Positions 31,642 to 40,418 of a stretch of 49,173 nt of DNA are shown here, in pieces; position 1 is the stretch's first letter, and each line of letters opens with the position of its first letter. The stretch is from an uncultured Coriobacteriaceae bacterium (GTDB taxonomy: Bacteria > Actinomycetota > Coriobacteriia > Coriobacteriales > Atopobiaceae): the NCBI GenBank assembly GCA_947426865.1, contig CANEFS010000006.1, positions 1 through 49,173 on the forward strand. Direction: 5' to 3'. A program made the position numbers and the translations under genes. Under the pieces are notes generated by a model. That model did no database searches and was not told where the DNA came from. It saw nothing but the letters and a program-made list of their open reading frames with translations.

Positions 31642-32994
31642 ATGCCTGGCTCCAAAATTCCCAAATTCCCAGTGCGCAAGAGTCTCGAGGCTCTCGTTGC
31701 AAAGCAGGCAAAAGAGGCTGCACAAGAATCGTTCATGTACGACTTGGATTCACGCCCCGACGCCGATTCCGAGCAAGGCACGAACGGCCGTCTTTCTTGG
31801 GGCTCGCGCGGCGACGTAGGTCTTTCTCGGGAACATAACGAAGATTCTTACCTCTGTCTCCCTCCCCTTTTCGCGGTCTCGGACGGCATGGGCGGTGAGG
31901 CGGCAGGAGAGATTGCAAGCTCTATCTGCATCCAAACGCTCGCCGAAAACGCGCCCACCGAAGCAAACGCGGAGGCCTTGGGAGAGGCCATCGAAGCGGC
32001 CAACCAAGCCATCATCGAGGCGCCCGCGAAAGGCGTGGGCAAGGAGGGCATGGGCTGCACCGCCACCGCGGTTTTGATTGAAAACGACAAGATGGCCCTG
32101 GCGCATGTGGGCGATTCGCGCTGCTATTTGCTGCACAACCAATCGCTCGTGCGCCTGACGCGCGATCACTCTTTCGTCGAGACGCTCATCGAGGCCGGCC
32201 TCATCACAGCAGAAGAAGCCCGCGTCCATCCCAAGCGCTCTATCATCACGCGCGCCCTGGGCTCGGACCCCGATATGTATGCGGACAATCTCACCATCGA
32301 TGTCGAGAAGGGCGAGCGCGTTTTGCTTTGCTCGGATGGTCTCTCGTCGATGATTACCGATGCCGAGATTGAAAAAATCTGTCAGGAAAACAAAACGCCG
32401 CAGCTCTGTGCCGACGCGTTGGTGTCGGCAGCCCTTGCGGCGGGTGGCTCCGACAACGTGACCGTCATCGTCGTCGACATCTTAAACGACGGCAAAGAAG
32501 CCATCATGAAAAAGAAGCGCCATAAGGCCATCATGAGTTGGATGGCCGGCGTCATCTCGCTTCTCGTGGCGCTCTGTTGTGTGGGCGTTTGGTTCGTTGA
32601 CGAGTCCTACTATTTAGCTCCCGACGAAGAGAACCCGCAAAAAGTTGCGATTTACCAGGGATTCAACAGCTCTTTTTTGGGCATTCCCCTCTCACACATT
32701 ACCGAGAAAACCGAAGTTAATATCAGCGACCTTACCCCCGACACGCAAAAGCAGCTGCAAAGCGGCGTCCTTGCCATGAGCGAGGCCGACGCACAGGAAA
32801 AAGTTCAACGCTACCTTTCCTACATTGCAACCAAAAAGGCTGAAGCGCACGAAGGTGCTTCTGACGCAACCGCTACGACCAACACCGATGCGGCAGCCAT
32901 GTCGGGCACAGATACGAATGTCGCACAACTTATCGATCCAAACAATCCTTCCACGATGGCTTCCGTTTCTGATGGCGAAGGGGGTGGACAGTGA
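31642..32994 (+). CDS. pstP: PP2C-type serine/threonine phosphatase (PstP-like)
   Basis: Dephosphorylates proteins phosphorylated by the operon's kinases. The 450 residues show the metal-binding PP2C motifs: RGDVGLSREHNEDSY, FAVSDGMGGEAAGE, ALAHVGDSRCYLL, LTRDHS, VLLCSDGLSSMI and GGSDNVTVIVVD. One membrane helix (about 298-320) follows. An external C-terminal part of 130 residues includes a Thr/Ala/Asp-rich tail. A hydrophilic lead of about 50 residues precedes the catalytic domain. The ATG at 31642 lacks a strong site. The stop overlaps the next gene's GTG by 4 nt (GTGA), indicating coupling. Confidence 0.93.
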   Translation: MPGSKIPKFPVRKSLEALVAKQAKEAAQESFMYDLDSRPDADSEQGTNGRLSWGSRGDVGLSREHNEDSYLCLPPLFAVSDGMGGEAAGEIASSICIQTLAENAPTEANAEALGEAIEAANQAIIEAPAKGVGKEGMGCTATAVLIENDKMALAHVGDSRCYLLHNQSLVRLTRDHSFVETLIEAGLITAEEARVHPKRSIITRALGSDPDMYADNLTIDVEKGERVLLCSDGLSSMITDAEIEKICQENKTPQLCADALVSAALAAGGSDNVTVIVVDILNDGKEAIMKKKRHKAIMSWMAGVISLLVALCCVGVWFVDESYYLAPDEENPQKVAIYQGFNSSFLGIPLSHITEKTEVNISDLTPDTQKQLQSGVLAMSEADAQEKVQRYLSYIATKKAEAHEGASDATATTNTDAAAMSGTDTNVAQLIDPNNPSTMASVSDGEGGGQ

Positions 32995-35831
32995 ATCCCT
33001 ATCTCTCCCTCACCCAAGAACATGGCCTCAGCCGGCGAAACACCGAGCTGCTCCTTTTAATAGGCGCATCGTTCCCGGTTCTTTTGGTTTACGCCACCTA
33101 CGTTTTAGCCGGCGGCAACACGCTTAGTATCGAAACACTTTTGGTACCGCTCTTCTTAATGTTGGCCTTTACCATCGCCCACATCTTCGTGCGCTTTTTA
33201 GCACCCGAGGCAGACCCGTGCCTCTTGCCAATCGTCTACGTTTTAAGCGGCATCGGCATAACTTTTGTCACGCGCCTCAAGCCGGATTTAGCGATGAACC
33301 AGGTCATTTGGCTCTTCCTCGCCATCGCGATGATGATTGTGACGTTGGCTTGCGTGCGAAACATCGACCGGCTCGCTCAATACAAATACACGATAGGCGC
33401 TGTTGGCGTCGTCCTCATTTTGCTGCCGATGATTTTCGGCGAAACGATTGGTGGCTCGAAGTTATGGCTTCAGCTCGGTCCCATCTCCTTCCAACCAGGT
33501 GAATTGGCCAAGATCTGCATCGTTGTTTTTCTTGGCGCCTATTTGGCCGAGAATCGCGAACTTCTTTCAGCCTCATCGAAAAAGATTGGCCCCTTCACCG
33601 TTCCTTCCTTCAAGATGCTTCTGCCCGTCTTTATCATGTGGGGCTTGTCGCTTTTGATTGTTATTTTCGAGTCGGACTTAGGCAGCGCCCTTCTGTTCTT
33701 TACCATCTTCGTTATCATGCTCTACGTCTGCACGGGACGCGTGAGCTACGTGCTTATTTCGCTGGTGCTTCTCGCAATCGGCGCGGTGGGCTGCTTCTTG
33801 CTTTTCCGCCACGTGCGCGTGCGCGTCGACATCTGGCTTGACCCGTTTAAGGATGCGCAAGGCGGCGGCCTGCAGATTGTCCAGTCCCTCTACTCTTTAG
33901 CCGACGGAGGTTTTACCGGAACCGGTTTGGGAAAAGGGTTGCCCACCCTCATCCCCGTCGTTGAATCCGACTTTATCTTTAGCGCTATCGGAGAAGAGAT
34001 GGGACTTTTGGGCGGTTCGGCGGTGCTTTTGCTCTTCATGCTTTTTGCGGTGCGGGGCTTTACGACAGCGGCGCGCGCGAAGTCTGATATTGCTGCCTTT
34101 ACCGCCGTCGGTCTTACGACCTCCATCTGCTTCCAAGCATTTTTGATTGTCGCCGGCGTCACGAAGTTCCTGCCTCTTACCGGTGTGACGCTACCCTTTA
34201 TGAGTCAGGGAGGATCTTCTCTTCTCGCAAGCTTTATCGTTGTCGGCCTTCTCCTTCGCTGCGGAGATCAAGGAACCGGACACTCCGCTTTGCTGCAAGG
34301 TGGCGGCGTAAAAGAAGAATCGATAAAGATGAAACGTCCCGCAGCGCGCGTTACCTACGGCATGAAAACGCCAGAGTCTGGTGTGTTGGGACGCGTTGCT
34401 CTATCGCGGCGCATCACCGTCCTCGTTACGTTTTTTGCAATTTTGTTCGCTGCATTGATTGCAAACATTACCTATATTCAAGTGATTGAAGCGCCTGATC
34501 TGCGCGCGATGGCCAACAACAACCACACTATTCTTCGCACCTCAAAAATTGAGCGCGGCTCCATCATCACAAGCGACGACGTTGTCCTCGCAGAATCGGT
34601 GAAACAAGAGAATGGAACGTATAAACGTGTGTACCCGCAAGGGTCTCTCGCCGCCCATACCGTGGGCTACCTTTCTTCCACCTATGGAGCAGCAGGGCTT
34701 GAGGCTTCTCTGAACGATCAGCTCTCTGGACACGAAAACTATTCGAATTGGATTTCAACCTTCCGCTCGCTAGCCGGCATTCAACAACCCGGCAACACAG
34801 TGCAACTGACGCTGAACTCCAAAATTCAAAAGGCGTGCGAAGATGCTTTGAAAGGATATAAGGGCGCGGTCGTTGTTATGGATCCTTCCACCGGGGCGGT
34901 TCTTGGCAAAGCATCGCTGCCAACTTTCAACGCGGACAACCTGAGCTCGGTCATGAGCGACTCGTCCTCGAGCGCCCTTCTTGACAGAACGACGCAGGTC
35001 CTCTATGCGCCAGGCTCGACCTTTAAGGTCGTCACTCTTTCAAGCGCGCTTGATTCTGGTAAGGCAACGCTGGACTCGACATATAACGCGCCCGCTACTA
35101 TGAAGATTGGAAACGCTGACGTCATCAACGACAACAAGCGCGATTACGGAACGATAAATTTGAAACGCGCGCTGGCCGTCTCTGCCAATACCGTCTTTGG
35201 CCAGCTGGCTGTCGATATTGGCTCGCACACTTTAGTGAAATACTCCAAGGCTTTTGGCTACGAGCAACAGATTGGACTCGACTTCAATGTCACGCCTTCT
35301 CTCATGCCGAATCCTTCCGAGATGACCGAGTGGGAAACGGCCTGGGCAGGATGCGGGCAACCCGTTGGAGAGCATGAGTCCGACCCCGGTCCACAATCAA
35401 CCGTTATGCAAAACGCTGTTATCGCGGCCACCATTGCGAACAAGGGTGTTGCGATGAAACCGTATATCGTGCAGCAGATCTTGGACCCCGATGGAGCCGT
35501 CGTCACCAAGACGCGCGCCGTCTCCTTGGGTCAAGTAGTTTCGCAAGACACCGCGCAGAGCGTGGCCGAGGCCATGCTGGCCGTTACCACAAGCGGCACC
35601 GGAACTGCTGCTGCCAATGGTACAGGCGTCAAAGTCGCCGGCAAAACCGGAACGGCAGAGACAGGCACCGACATCAACTCTCTCTTTATTGGATACGCGC
35701 CCTACGACAATCCAAAGATTGCTATCTCGGTTTGTTTGGAGGGAACACCCGATAAGGACGTAGAAGGAAGCGCAGCTAGAATCGCAGGCAAGATTATCGC
35801 TGCCTGCCTGAGCGTGCTGAACAGCAAGTAG
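32991..35831 (+). CDS. RodA/FtsW glycosyltransferase fused to a class B penicillin-binding protein
   Basis: A single 946-residue chain that combines peptidoglycan polymerase and transpeptidase. Residues 1-430 are a SEDS protein with about 11-12 membrane helices. It shows the LQIVQSLYSLADGGFTGTGLGKG loop, FIFSAIGEEMGLLGG and LPLTGVTLPFMSQGGSS. A linker of about 45 residues leads to a new membrane anchor (about 470-495) and then the PBP with STFK (nucleophile Ser676), SAN (731-733) and KTG (885-887). The start is GTG with GGGGGTGG upstream, overlapping pstP. In mycobacteria these are two adjacent genes, rodA and pbpA. Here no stop or frameshift separates them, so the fusion is genuine in this sequence. 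Confidence 0.95.
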   Translation: MNPYLSLTQEHGLSRRNTELLLLIGASFPVLLVYATYVLAGGNTLSIETLLVPLFLMLAFTIAHIFVRFLAPEADPCLLPIVYVLSGIGITFVTRLKPDLAMNQVIWLFLAIAMMIVTLACVRNIDRLAQYKYTIGAVGVVLILLPMIFGETIGGSKLWLQLGPISFQPGELAKICIVVFLGAYLAENRELLSASSKKIGPFTVPSFKMLLPVFIMWGLSLLIVIFESDLGSALLFFTIFVIMLYVCTGRVSYVLISLVLLAIGAVGCFLLFRHVRVRVDIWLDPFKDAQGGGLQIVQSLYSLADGGFTGTGLGKGLPTLIPVVESDFIFSAIGEEMGLLGGSAVLLLFMLFAVRGFTTAARAKSDIAAFTAVGLTTSICFQAFLIVAGVTKFLPLTGVTLPFMSQGGSSLLASFIVVGLLLRCGDQGTGHSALLQGGGVKEESIKMKRPAARVTYGMKTPESGVLGRVALSRRITVLVTFFAILFAALIANITYIQVIEAPDLRAMANNNHTILRTSKIERGSIITSDDVVLAESVKQENGTYKRVYPQGSLAAHTVGYLSSTYGAAGLEASLNDQLSGHENYSNWISTFRSLAGIQQPGNTVQLTLNSKIQKACEDALKGYKGAVVVMDPSTGAVLGKASLPTFNADNLSSVMSDSSSSALLDRTTQVLYAPGSTFKVVTLSSALDSGKATLDSTYNAPATMKIGNADVINDNKRDYGTINLKRALAVSANTVFGQLAVDIGSHTLVKYSKAFGYEQQIGLDFNVTPSLMPNPSEMTEWETAWAGCGQPVGEHESDPGPQSTVMQNAVIAATIANKGVAMKPYIVQQILDPDGAVVTKTRAVSLGQVVSQDTAQSVAEAMLAVTTSGTGTAAANGTGVKVAGKTGTAETGTDINSLFIGYAPYDNPKIAISVCLEGTPDKDVEGSAARIAGKIIAACLSVLNSK

Positions 35832-35903
35832 AAAGTAATTAAACGGGTGCGTTGGACGTCGGAAGCCAACGGACCTGAGCAGGAATAGCTAAAAGGAGAA
35901 AAA

Positions 35904-37919
35904 ATGGCGGACAAAATTCTAGGGGGGCGCTACCGCGTTCAAGACAAAATTGGCATTGGAGGTATGGCAACTGTCTTCCGTGGATCCGATGAGGTCCTCG
36001 GACGTACAGTTGCCATCAAGATGATGCTTCCTCAATACGCGACGGACTCTTCGTTTGCGGCGCGCTTCAAACAGGAAGCGCAAGCTGCTGCGGCCCTTCA
36101 GAGCCCCTACATCGTTGGTATTTTCGATTGGGGTAAAGCCGACGATTCCTACTACATCGTTATGGAGTATCTGCGCGGAACCGATTTGAAGAGCGGCATT
36201 AGAAAGCACGGCGCTCTCGATAGCAGAAAAGTTGCGCAAATTGGAACGCAAATTTGCTCGGCTTTAACCGTTGCTCATCAACACGATATCATCCACCGAG
36301 ACATCAAACCGCAAAACATCATGGTCCAGCCGGACGGCAACATCAAGGTGATGGACTTTGGTATCGCGCGTGCTAAAAATAGCCATCTCACCACCGACAA
36401 TTCGGTTCTTGGCACCGCCCATTACGTTTCTCCCGAGCAAACCCAGGGCAAAGACCTGGGCCCCACTTCCGACATCTATTCCCTTGGCGTCGTTATGTAT
36501 GAAGCAGCCACTGGAAAAGTCCCCTTCGACGGAGAGGATGCTATCAGCGTTGCTTTGAAGCAAGTGAACGAGCAACCCGTCCCGCCTTCGAAGTTGAATC
36601 CAAAAATTGACCCGGCCTTCGAAGCCATCATTTTGAAGTGCATGGCTAAAAATCCTGCTGACCGTTTCCAAACGGCGCAAGAGCTGCGTGATGCCCTTAC
36701 TGATTTTCTCGCAGGACGCTCCGTGAACATTCCTGGATCCACGATGCTCCTGCCTGCGGCGCAAGCGCAAAAGATGAACGGTGCCAATCCGGGCTCGACC
36801 GCACAAATGGCTGCTATTCAAAGAGGTACGACCGGGAAGCTCGACGCCGACACCTACGGCGGAAGCGGAAACAACAAGAAGGGCTGGACAAAGAAGAAGA
36901 TTGCCGCAGCCGTTATTGGCGGCGTGGCTGTTCTCGCGGCTATTATCGGCCTCGTCGTTGTCTTTACGGGAACACGTGCGGTCATTAACGTCGTGACAAT
37001 GAGCAAAGACGACGCCATTGAGGCCATTCAAAATACTGACTATTTCCAGGTAGGCGATATTAAAGAATCGTATTCCGACGATGTCGAGCAGGACAACGTC
37101 ATCAGTCAAGACCCAAACGCAGGATCGCTTTGCTGGAAAGGAACCCGCATTAACTTGGAGGTCTCGAAGGGCAAAGCGCCCGGTGACCCAGTAACCGTTC
37201 CCAACTTGCAAAATATGACAAGCGACGATGCTATGAAGGCGCTTGATGCTGTTGGCTTGAAGGGAAAGATTGGCGACCCGGTTGCCGATGACAATGTCGA
37301 GCAAGGCAAAGTTGCTAAGCAAGATCCCGTGGCGGGCGCGACTGCCGCAAAAGGTGATACCGTCACCATTCAGCTCTCGAGCGGCAAAGGCAACGCCACC
37401 GTTCCCGACGTTCGCGGCTACACGCAATCGAGTGCTACGAAGACGCTTGAGGATGCGGGCTTTGCCGTGGCCATTGGCACCTCAAAGTATTCCGACTCCG
37501 TTCCAGAGGGCTGTGTCATCAGTTACGATCCAACGGGGTCTCAGCCAAAAGGCACAAAGATTACGCTCACCATTTCTAAGGGAACCGAAACCATTGACGT
37601 TCCTAACGTCACGGGAAAGACCGAATCCGACGCTCGTTCCATCTTGCAGAATGCGGGTTTCTCGGTATCGGTAACGAGAACCCCAAGCTCGACCGTGGAC
37701 ACCGGATACGTCATTTCTTACTCGCCGACAGGGCGCCAAGCCTTGGGCACAACCATTACGATTACCGTGAGCACAGGGAAAGAAAAGCAGGTGAAGAAAA
37801 CGGGAAGCTTTGCCGATGCGCTCAGCTCGCAGGCGAAAACGTTTGCGGTGAATGCCACGTTTGCCGATGGGAAAAACTGGTGCGCCTGGGCGGATTCGAA
37901 CCGTCGACACCCACTTTAG
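35904..37919 (+). CDS. pknB: PASTA-domain serine/threonine kinase (PknB)
   Basis: A cell-wall-sensing receptor kinase of 671 residues. The cytoplasmic kinase has GIGGMATV, Lys39 (VAIK), HRDIKPQN (131-138), DFG (151-153) and SPE. A juxtamembrane linker, one membrane helix (333-356) and four PASTA domains (about 357-640) follow, which bind muropeptide or lipid II. AAGGAG precedes the ATG. After the fourth PASTA repeat the frame runs through about 45 unrelated residues and ends (NRRHPL) inside an antisense tRNA-Arg gene. The last 14 codons are thus complementary to the tRNA. The original stop may have been lost, or the tail may simply tolerate extension. Confidence 0.95.
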   Translation: MADKILGGRYRVQDKIGIGGMATVFRGSDEVLGRTVAIKMMLPQYATDSSFAARFKQEAQAAAALQSPYIVGIFDWGKADDSYYIVMEYLRGTDLKSGIRKHGALDSRKVAQIGTQICSALTVAHQHDIIHRDIKPQNIMVQPDGNIKVMDFGIARAKNSHLTTDNSVLGTAHYVSPEQTQGKDLGPTSDIYSLGVVMYEAATGKVPFDGEDAISVALKQVNEQPVPPSKLNPKIDPAFEAIILKCMAKNPADRFQTAQELRDALTDFLAGRSVNIPGSTMLLPAAQAQKMNGANPGSTAQMAAIQRGTTGKLDADTYGGSGNNKKGWTKKKIAAAVIGGVAVLAAIIGLVVVFTGTRAVINVVTMSKDDAIEAIQNTDYFQVGDIKESYSDDVEQDNVISQDPNAGSLCWKGTRINLEVSKGKAPGDPVTVPNLQNMTSDDAMKALDAVGLKGKIGDPVADDNVEQGKVAKQDPVAGATAAKGDTVTIQLSSGKGNATVPDVRGYTQSSATKTLEDAGFAVAIGTSKYSDSVPEGCVISYDPTGSQPKGTKITLTISKGTETIDVPNVTGKTESDARSILQNAGFSVSVTRTPSSTVDTGYVISYSPTGRQALGTTITITVSTGKEKQVKKTGSFADALSSQAKTFAVNATFADGKNWCAWADSNRRHPL

Positions 37920-37953
37920 GAGAGTGGTGCTCTATCCCCTGAGCTACAGGCGC
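37878..37953 (-). tRNA. tRNA-Arg (CCT), antisense to the 3' end of pknB
   Basis: GCGCCTG pairs with CAGGCGC. The anticodon CCT lies between CCACT and AGTGG, the T loop is TTCGAAT, the discriminator is A and CCA is encoded. 76 nt. The 3' 42 nt overlap pknB coding sequence on the other strand, including its TAG stop. It reads AGG codons. Confidence 0.95.
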
Positions 37954-38004
37954 ATTGATGTCAAAAGACCAAATTGACGGATGCGTCGGGTAGAAAAACT
38001 ACCT

Positions 38005-38667
38005 CTACTGAGTGTGCGTTTTATCCTCTGTTGAAGTGGCTGTCTCGTTTGAGGCGGCCGCTTTTTTTGCCGCTTTTTTCTCTTCTTTCGCGGCGTAGTC
38101 AGACTGAATCAGCTGGCCAAGTTTTTTGTCCGTCATCGAGGCCGCTTCAGCTTCTGCTTTGCGGCGCATCGGGCGAACTTTAATCCAGTCGAAAGCGAAG
38201 CCACCAATAATAAAAGCGTACGCGGCAATTAAGGCAACGGTCGAGACGAGTCCCATCGTTTCACTCGGGTTGTTTGGGTTAGCGGGAAAGACGAACATGC
38301 ATGCCCAACTCACCACCGTCATCGCAAGGCCTACGCCAAGCAGCCCCCACCAGATTTTGCGATAGGTTGAATAGCGCGGATCTTGCTTCAAAAGAACGTT
38401 CACCGCATAGACTTCTTGATCGCGGCGCTCGCGTTCTTGACGCTTCGCTTCTTTCTGTTGAGCGTTGCCAAAGAGGCCCCCTTTGAGGAGTCCGCCTCCG
38501 CCACCGTTCGAAGCACCTTTCGCACCGCCTTTGGCCGAAACCGTATGGACCGTTGTTCCGGCCTTCCGAGAGAGCTTTGCCGAGGTCGCGCCCTTTCGGG
38601 TCATACCCTTCGCATCTCCCGTTATTTTCTTCTGCGTACGTGCGTTTTTATTACTGCGTTGACTCAT
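38005..38667 (-). CDS. Basic two-helix membrane protein of unknown function
   Basis: A 220-residue protein I do not recognise by name. Residues 1-70 are strongly basic and Gly/Ser-rich (RKGATSAKLSRKAGT, GGGGGLLKGGLFG), followed by a charged helix (KEAKRQERERRDQEVYAV). Two membrane helices (about 108-130 and 142-162) and an Ala/Lys/Glu tail follow. Such a layout is seen in actinobacterial integral membrane proteins of unknown role encoded near cell-wall or cytochrome genes, but no motif fixes a function. AAGGAG precedes the ATG. It follows tRNA-Arg on the minus strand, facing pknB. Confidence 0.8.
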   Translation of the reverse strand: MSQRSNKNARTQKKITGDAKGMTRKGATSAKLSRKAGTTVHTVSAKGGAKGASNGGGGGLLKGGLFGNAQQKEAKRQERERRDQEVYAVNVLLKQDPRYSTYRKIWWGLLGVGLAMTVVSWACMFVFPANPNNPSETMGLVSTVALIAAYAFIIGGFAFDWIKVRPMRRKAEAEAASMTDKKLGQLIQSDYAAKEEKKAAKKAAASNETATSTEDKTHTQ

Positions 38668-38782
38668 TCTTTCTCCTTTGCGCGCCCCTTATTATGCCAA
38701 AACTCTTCATTCCGAGAAAGACATGAAAAAGGCGGTTTTTCTCGCGACAGGCTGAATGGGGTGGCTGTTTTTTTCGGTGGCT

Positions 38783-39580
38783 TTAGAGTGAAGGTTGTTT
38801 TTCCAGTGGCAAGCTAATGGCAAAGGCCGCCCCCCCTGTTTTTGTCCGAGAAACCCTTATTGTTCCGCTCGCTTCTTCCACTTTAATTTTTACATAGGTG
38901 AGACCGAGGCCTTTTCCTGTCGGGGCAACGCCGACCGCCTCCTTTGCGCGAAAACCTTCTTCGAAAATATGTGCGACATCTTTTTTTGCTAAACCCGGTC
39001 CGCTATCTTCAATCGTGAAAATGATATGAGGAGTTGCAGCGGTTTTTGAATTTTTAGTTGTCCTGAGGATGAGAGAAACCTTTCCCCGCGAAGGAACGTA
39101 GCGCGCTTCATTTGAAAGAAGATTTTCAAAAATGCGTTCGAGCGCTTTTTTGTCGAGTGCGATGACGCCGGCTTCATCTTCTTTCTTTTGGGTGTCATTT
39201 TCTTGAATCGCAAAACAAAACGAAATTTCCTTCTTTATAAAAAGTGGTTCCATGCGCGCGCAAACGGAGCGCACAATTTCTGCCACACTTTTAACGTCAA
39301 GAAAATATTTAGACCTTTCAGACTTTTCAGACTTTTGCGGCGAAGGAAAAACGCCTTCTGTTTCTGCATGGGCTTCTTCACTTAAGTCATCAAAGGGCGC
39401 TACCGTAAGTTCGGCAAGGAGTTTCCGAAAGGTTTTGAGCTCGTCGGAAAGTAGCGAGATTTTCTCGGAATTGAGGGGGATGACCTGGTCTTTCATGGCC
39501 TCAAGCGTGACTTGCATAACATGCAAGGACCCTCGAGCATCGTGCAGAAGTTGCCTCTTCTTGTGGGCCGGCTGATTAAT
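38783..39580 (-). CDS. Soluble histidine kinase with a probable AUU start codon
   Basis: The sensor partner of the adjacent response regulator: 265 residues, no membrane helix. The phospho-acceptor region RQLLHDARGSLHVM places His13 in the dimerisation helix. The N box ERIFENLLSNEARY, G1 DSGPGLAKKD and G2 GKGLGLTYVK form a complete HATPase domain. The first conventional start (TTG at 39526) falls after the phospho-acceptor His, and no ATG, GTG or TTG occurs between the preceding stop in this frame and that His. ATT at 39580-39578 overlaps the regulator stop (ATTAA) and has AAGGAAGAGG six nucleotides upstream, so it is taken as the start. The signal sensed is unknown. Confidence 0.8.
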   Translation of the reverse strand: MNQPAHKKRQLLHDARGSLHVMQVTLEAMKDQVIPLNSEKISLLSDELKTFRKLLAELTVAPFDDLSEEAHAETEGVFPSPQKSEKSERSKYFLDVKSVAEIVRSVCARMEPLFIKKEISFCFAIQENDTQKKEDEAGVIALDKKALERIFENLLSNEARYVPSRGKVSLILRTTKNSKTAATPHIIFTIEDSGPGLAKKDVAHIFEEGFRAKEAVGVAPTGKGLGLTYVKIKVEEASGTIRVSRTKTGGAAFAISLPLEKQPSL

Positions 39581-40289
39581 ACGAGCCCTCTTCCTTGTGA
39601 GGATCGAAGCGATAGCCGATGCCGTGAACGGTATGAATCCATCGCTGCTTGCGCGGGTCGTCGCCTATTTTGGAGCGCAGATTTTTGACGTGCGAATCAA
39701 TCGTGCGTTCGAAGCCTTCGAAGTCGTAACCCAAAACGCGCTCGACGAGTTCCGTGCGCGTATAAACACGGCCGGGACTTTTCGCAAGCGTTGTAAGGAG
39801 TTTGAATTCGGAGGCGGTGAGATCTTTTTCTTTTCCGCGCGCGATAACTTTGTGGCCTGAAAGGTCGATAATGATGTCACCATAGTCAAGACGCTCAGTC
39901 GTCATCTCTTCGGCGCTTTGCACGCGGCGAAGAATCGCGCGGATGCGCGCAATCAGCTCACGGGGGCTGAACGGTTTAATCATGTAATCGTCGGCGCCCA
40001 ACTCTAGACCGATGATACGGTCCTCAACTTCTGTCTTTGCCGTCAACATGATGATGGGGGTGTCGCTTTTCTCGCGAATGGTGCGACAAACGCGCTCGCC
40101 TGAAAGCTTGGGGAGAATTAAGTCGAGAATAACGAGATCGGGGTTTTCTTCCTCAAACGCTTTGACCGCAGCTTGCCCGTCAGCCACAGGAATCACGACA
40201 TAGTTTTCGCGCTCGAGATAAGCTTGGACGGCACTCCGAACGGCCTGCTCGTCCTCAACTAAGAGAATCGTCTTAGCGTCTTCAGACAT
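39576..40289 (-). CDS. OmpR-family response regulator
   Basis: A 237-residue two-component transcription factor. The receiver domain has Asp12/Asp13, the phosphorylation site Asp56 (LVILDLILPK), Thr83 and Lys105 (IKPF). The winged-helix domain shows LTASEFKLLTTLAKSPGRVYTRTELVERVLGYDF and the recognition helix RTIDSHVKNLRSKIG, ending WIHTVHGIGYRF. AAGGGG lies before the ATG. The kinase gene begins within its stop codon, so the pair is translationally coupled. A short palindrome 38 nt upstream may be an autoregulatory site. Confidence 0.93.
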   Translation of the reverse strand: MSEDAKTILLVEDEQAVRSAVQAYLERENYVVIPVADGQAAVKAFEEENPDLVILDLILPKLSGERVCRTIREKSDTPIIMLTAKTEVEDRIIGLELGADDYMIKPFSPRELIARIRAILRRVQSAEEMTTERLDYGDIIIDLSGHKVIARGKEKDLTASEFKLLTTLAKSPGRVYTRTELVERVLGYDFEGFERTIDSHVKNLRSKIGDDPRKQRWIHTVHGIGYRFDPHKEEGSY

Positions 40290-40327
40290 GGGGTCCCCTT
40301 TAGGCTACGTTGTTCTTCGTTTATCCA

Positions 40328-40342
40328 ACTTATGAAATAAGT
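40328..40342. promoter_or_regulatory. Palindrome upstream of the response-regulator gene
   Basis: ACTTAT-GAA-ATAAGT, a perfect 6-bp inverted repeat with a 3-bp centre, 38 nt before the regulator start, where a promoter or operator would be expected. No clear -10/-35 pair was found with it. Confidence 0.4.
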
Positions 40343-40418
40343 GTAGCATTTATGGAGAAAAAATGCATATTTTGCGAAGACCGCAGGTAGATAGCGAGTC
40401 TTTTCTTTTAAATATGGC

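Noticed and set aside
36264-37427. 387-codon minus-strand open frame inside pknB
   Set aside because: It is a shadow of the kinase and PASTA domains. No start signal and no recognisable motif.
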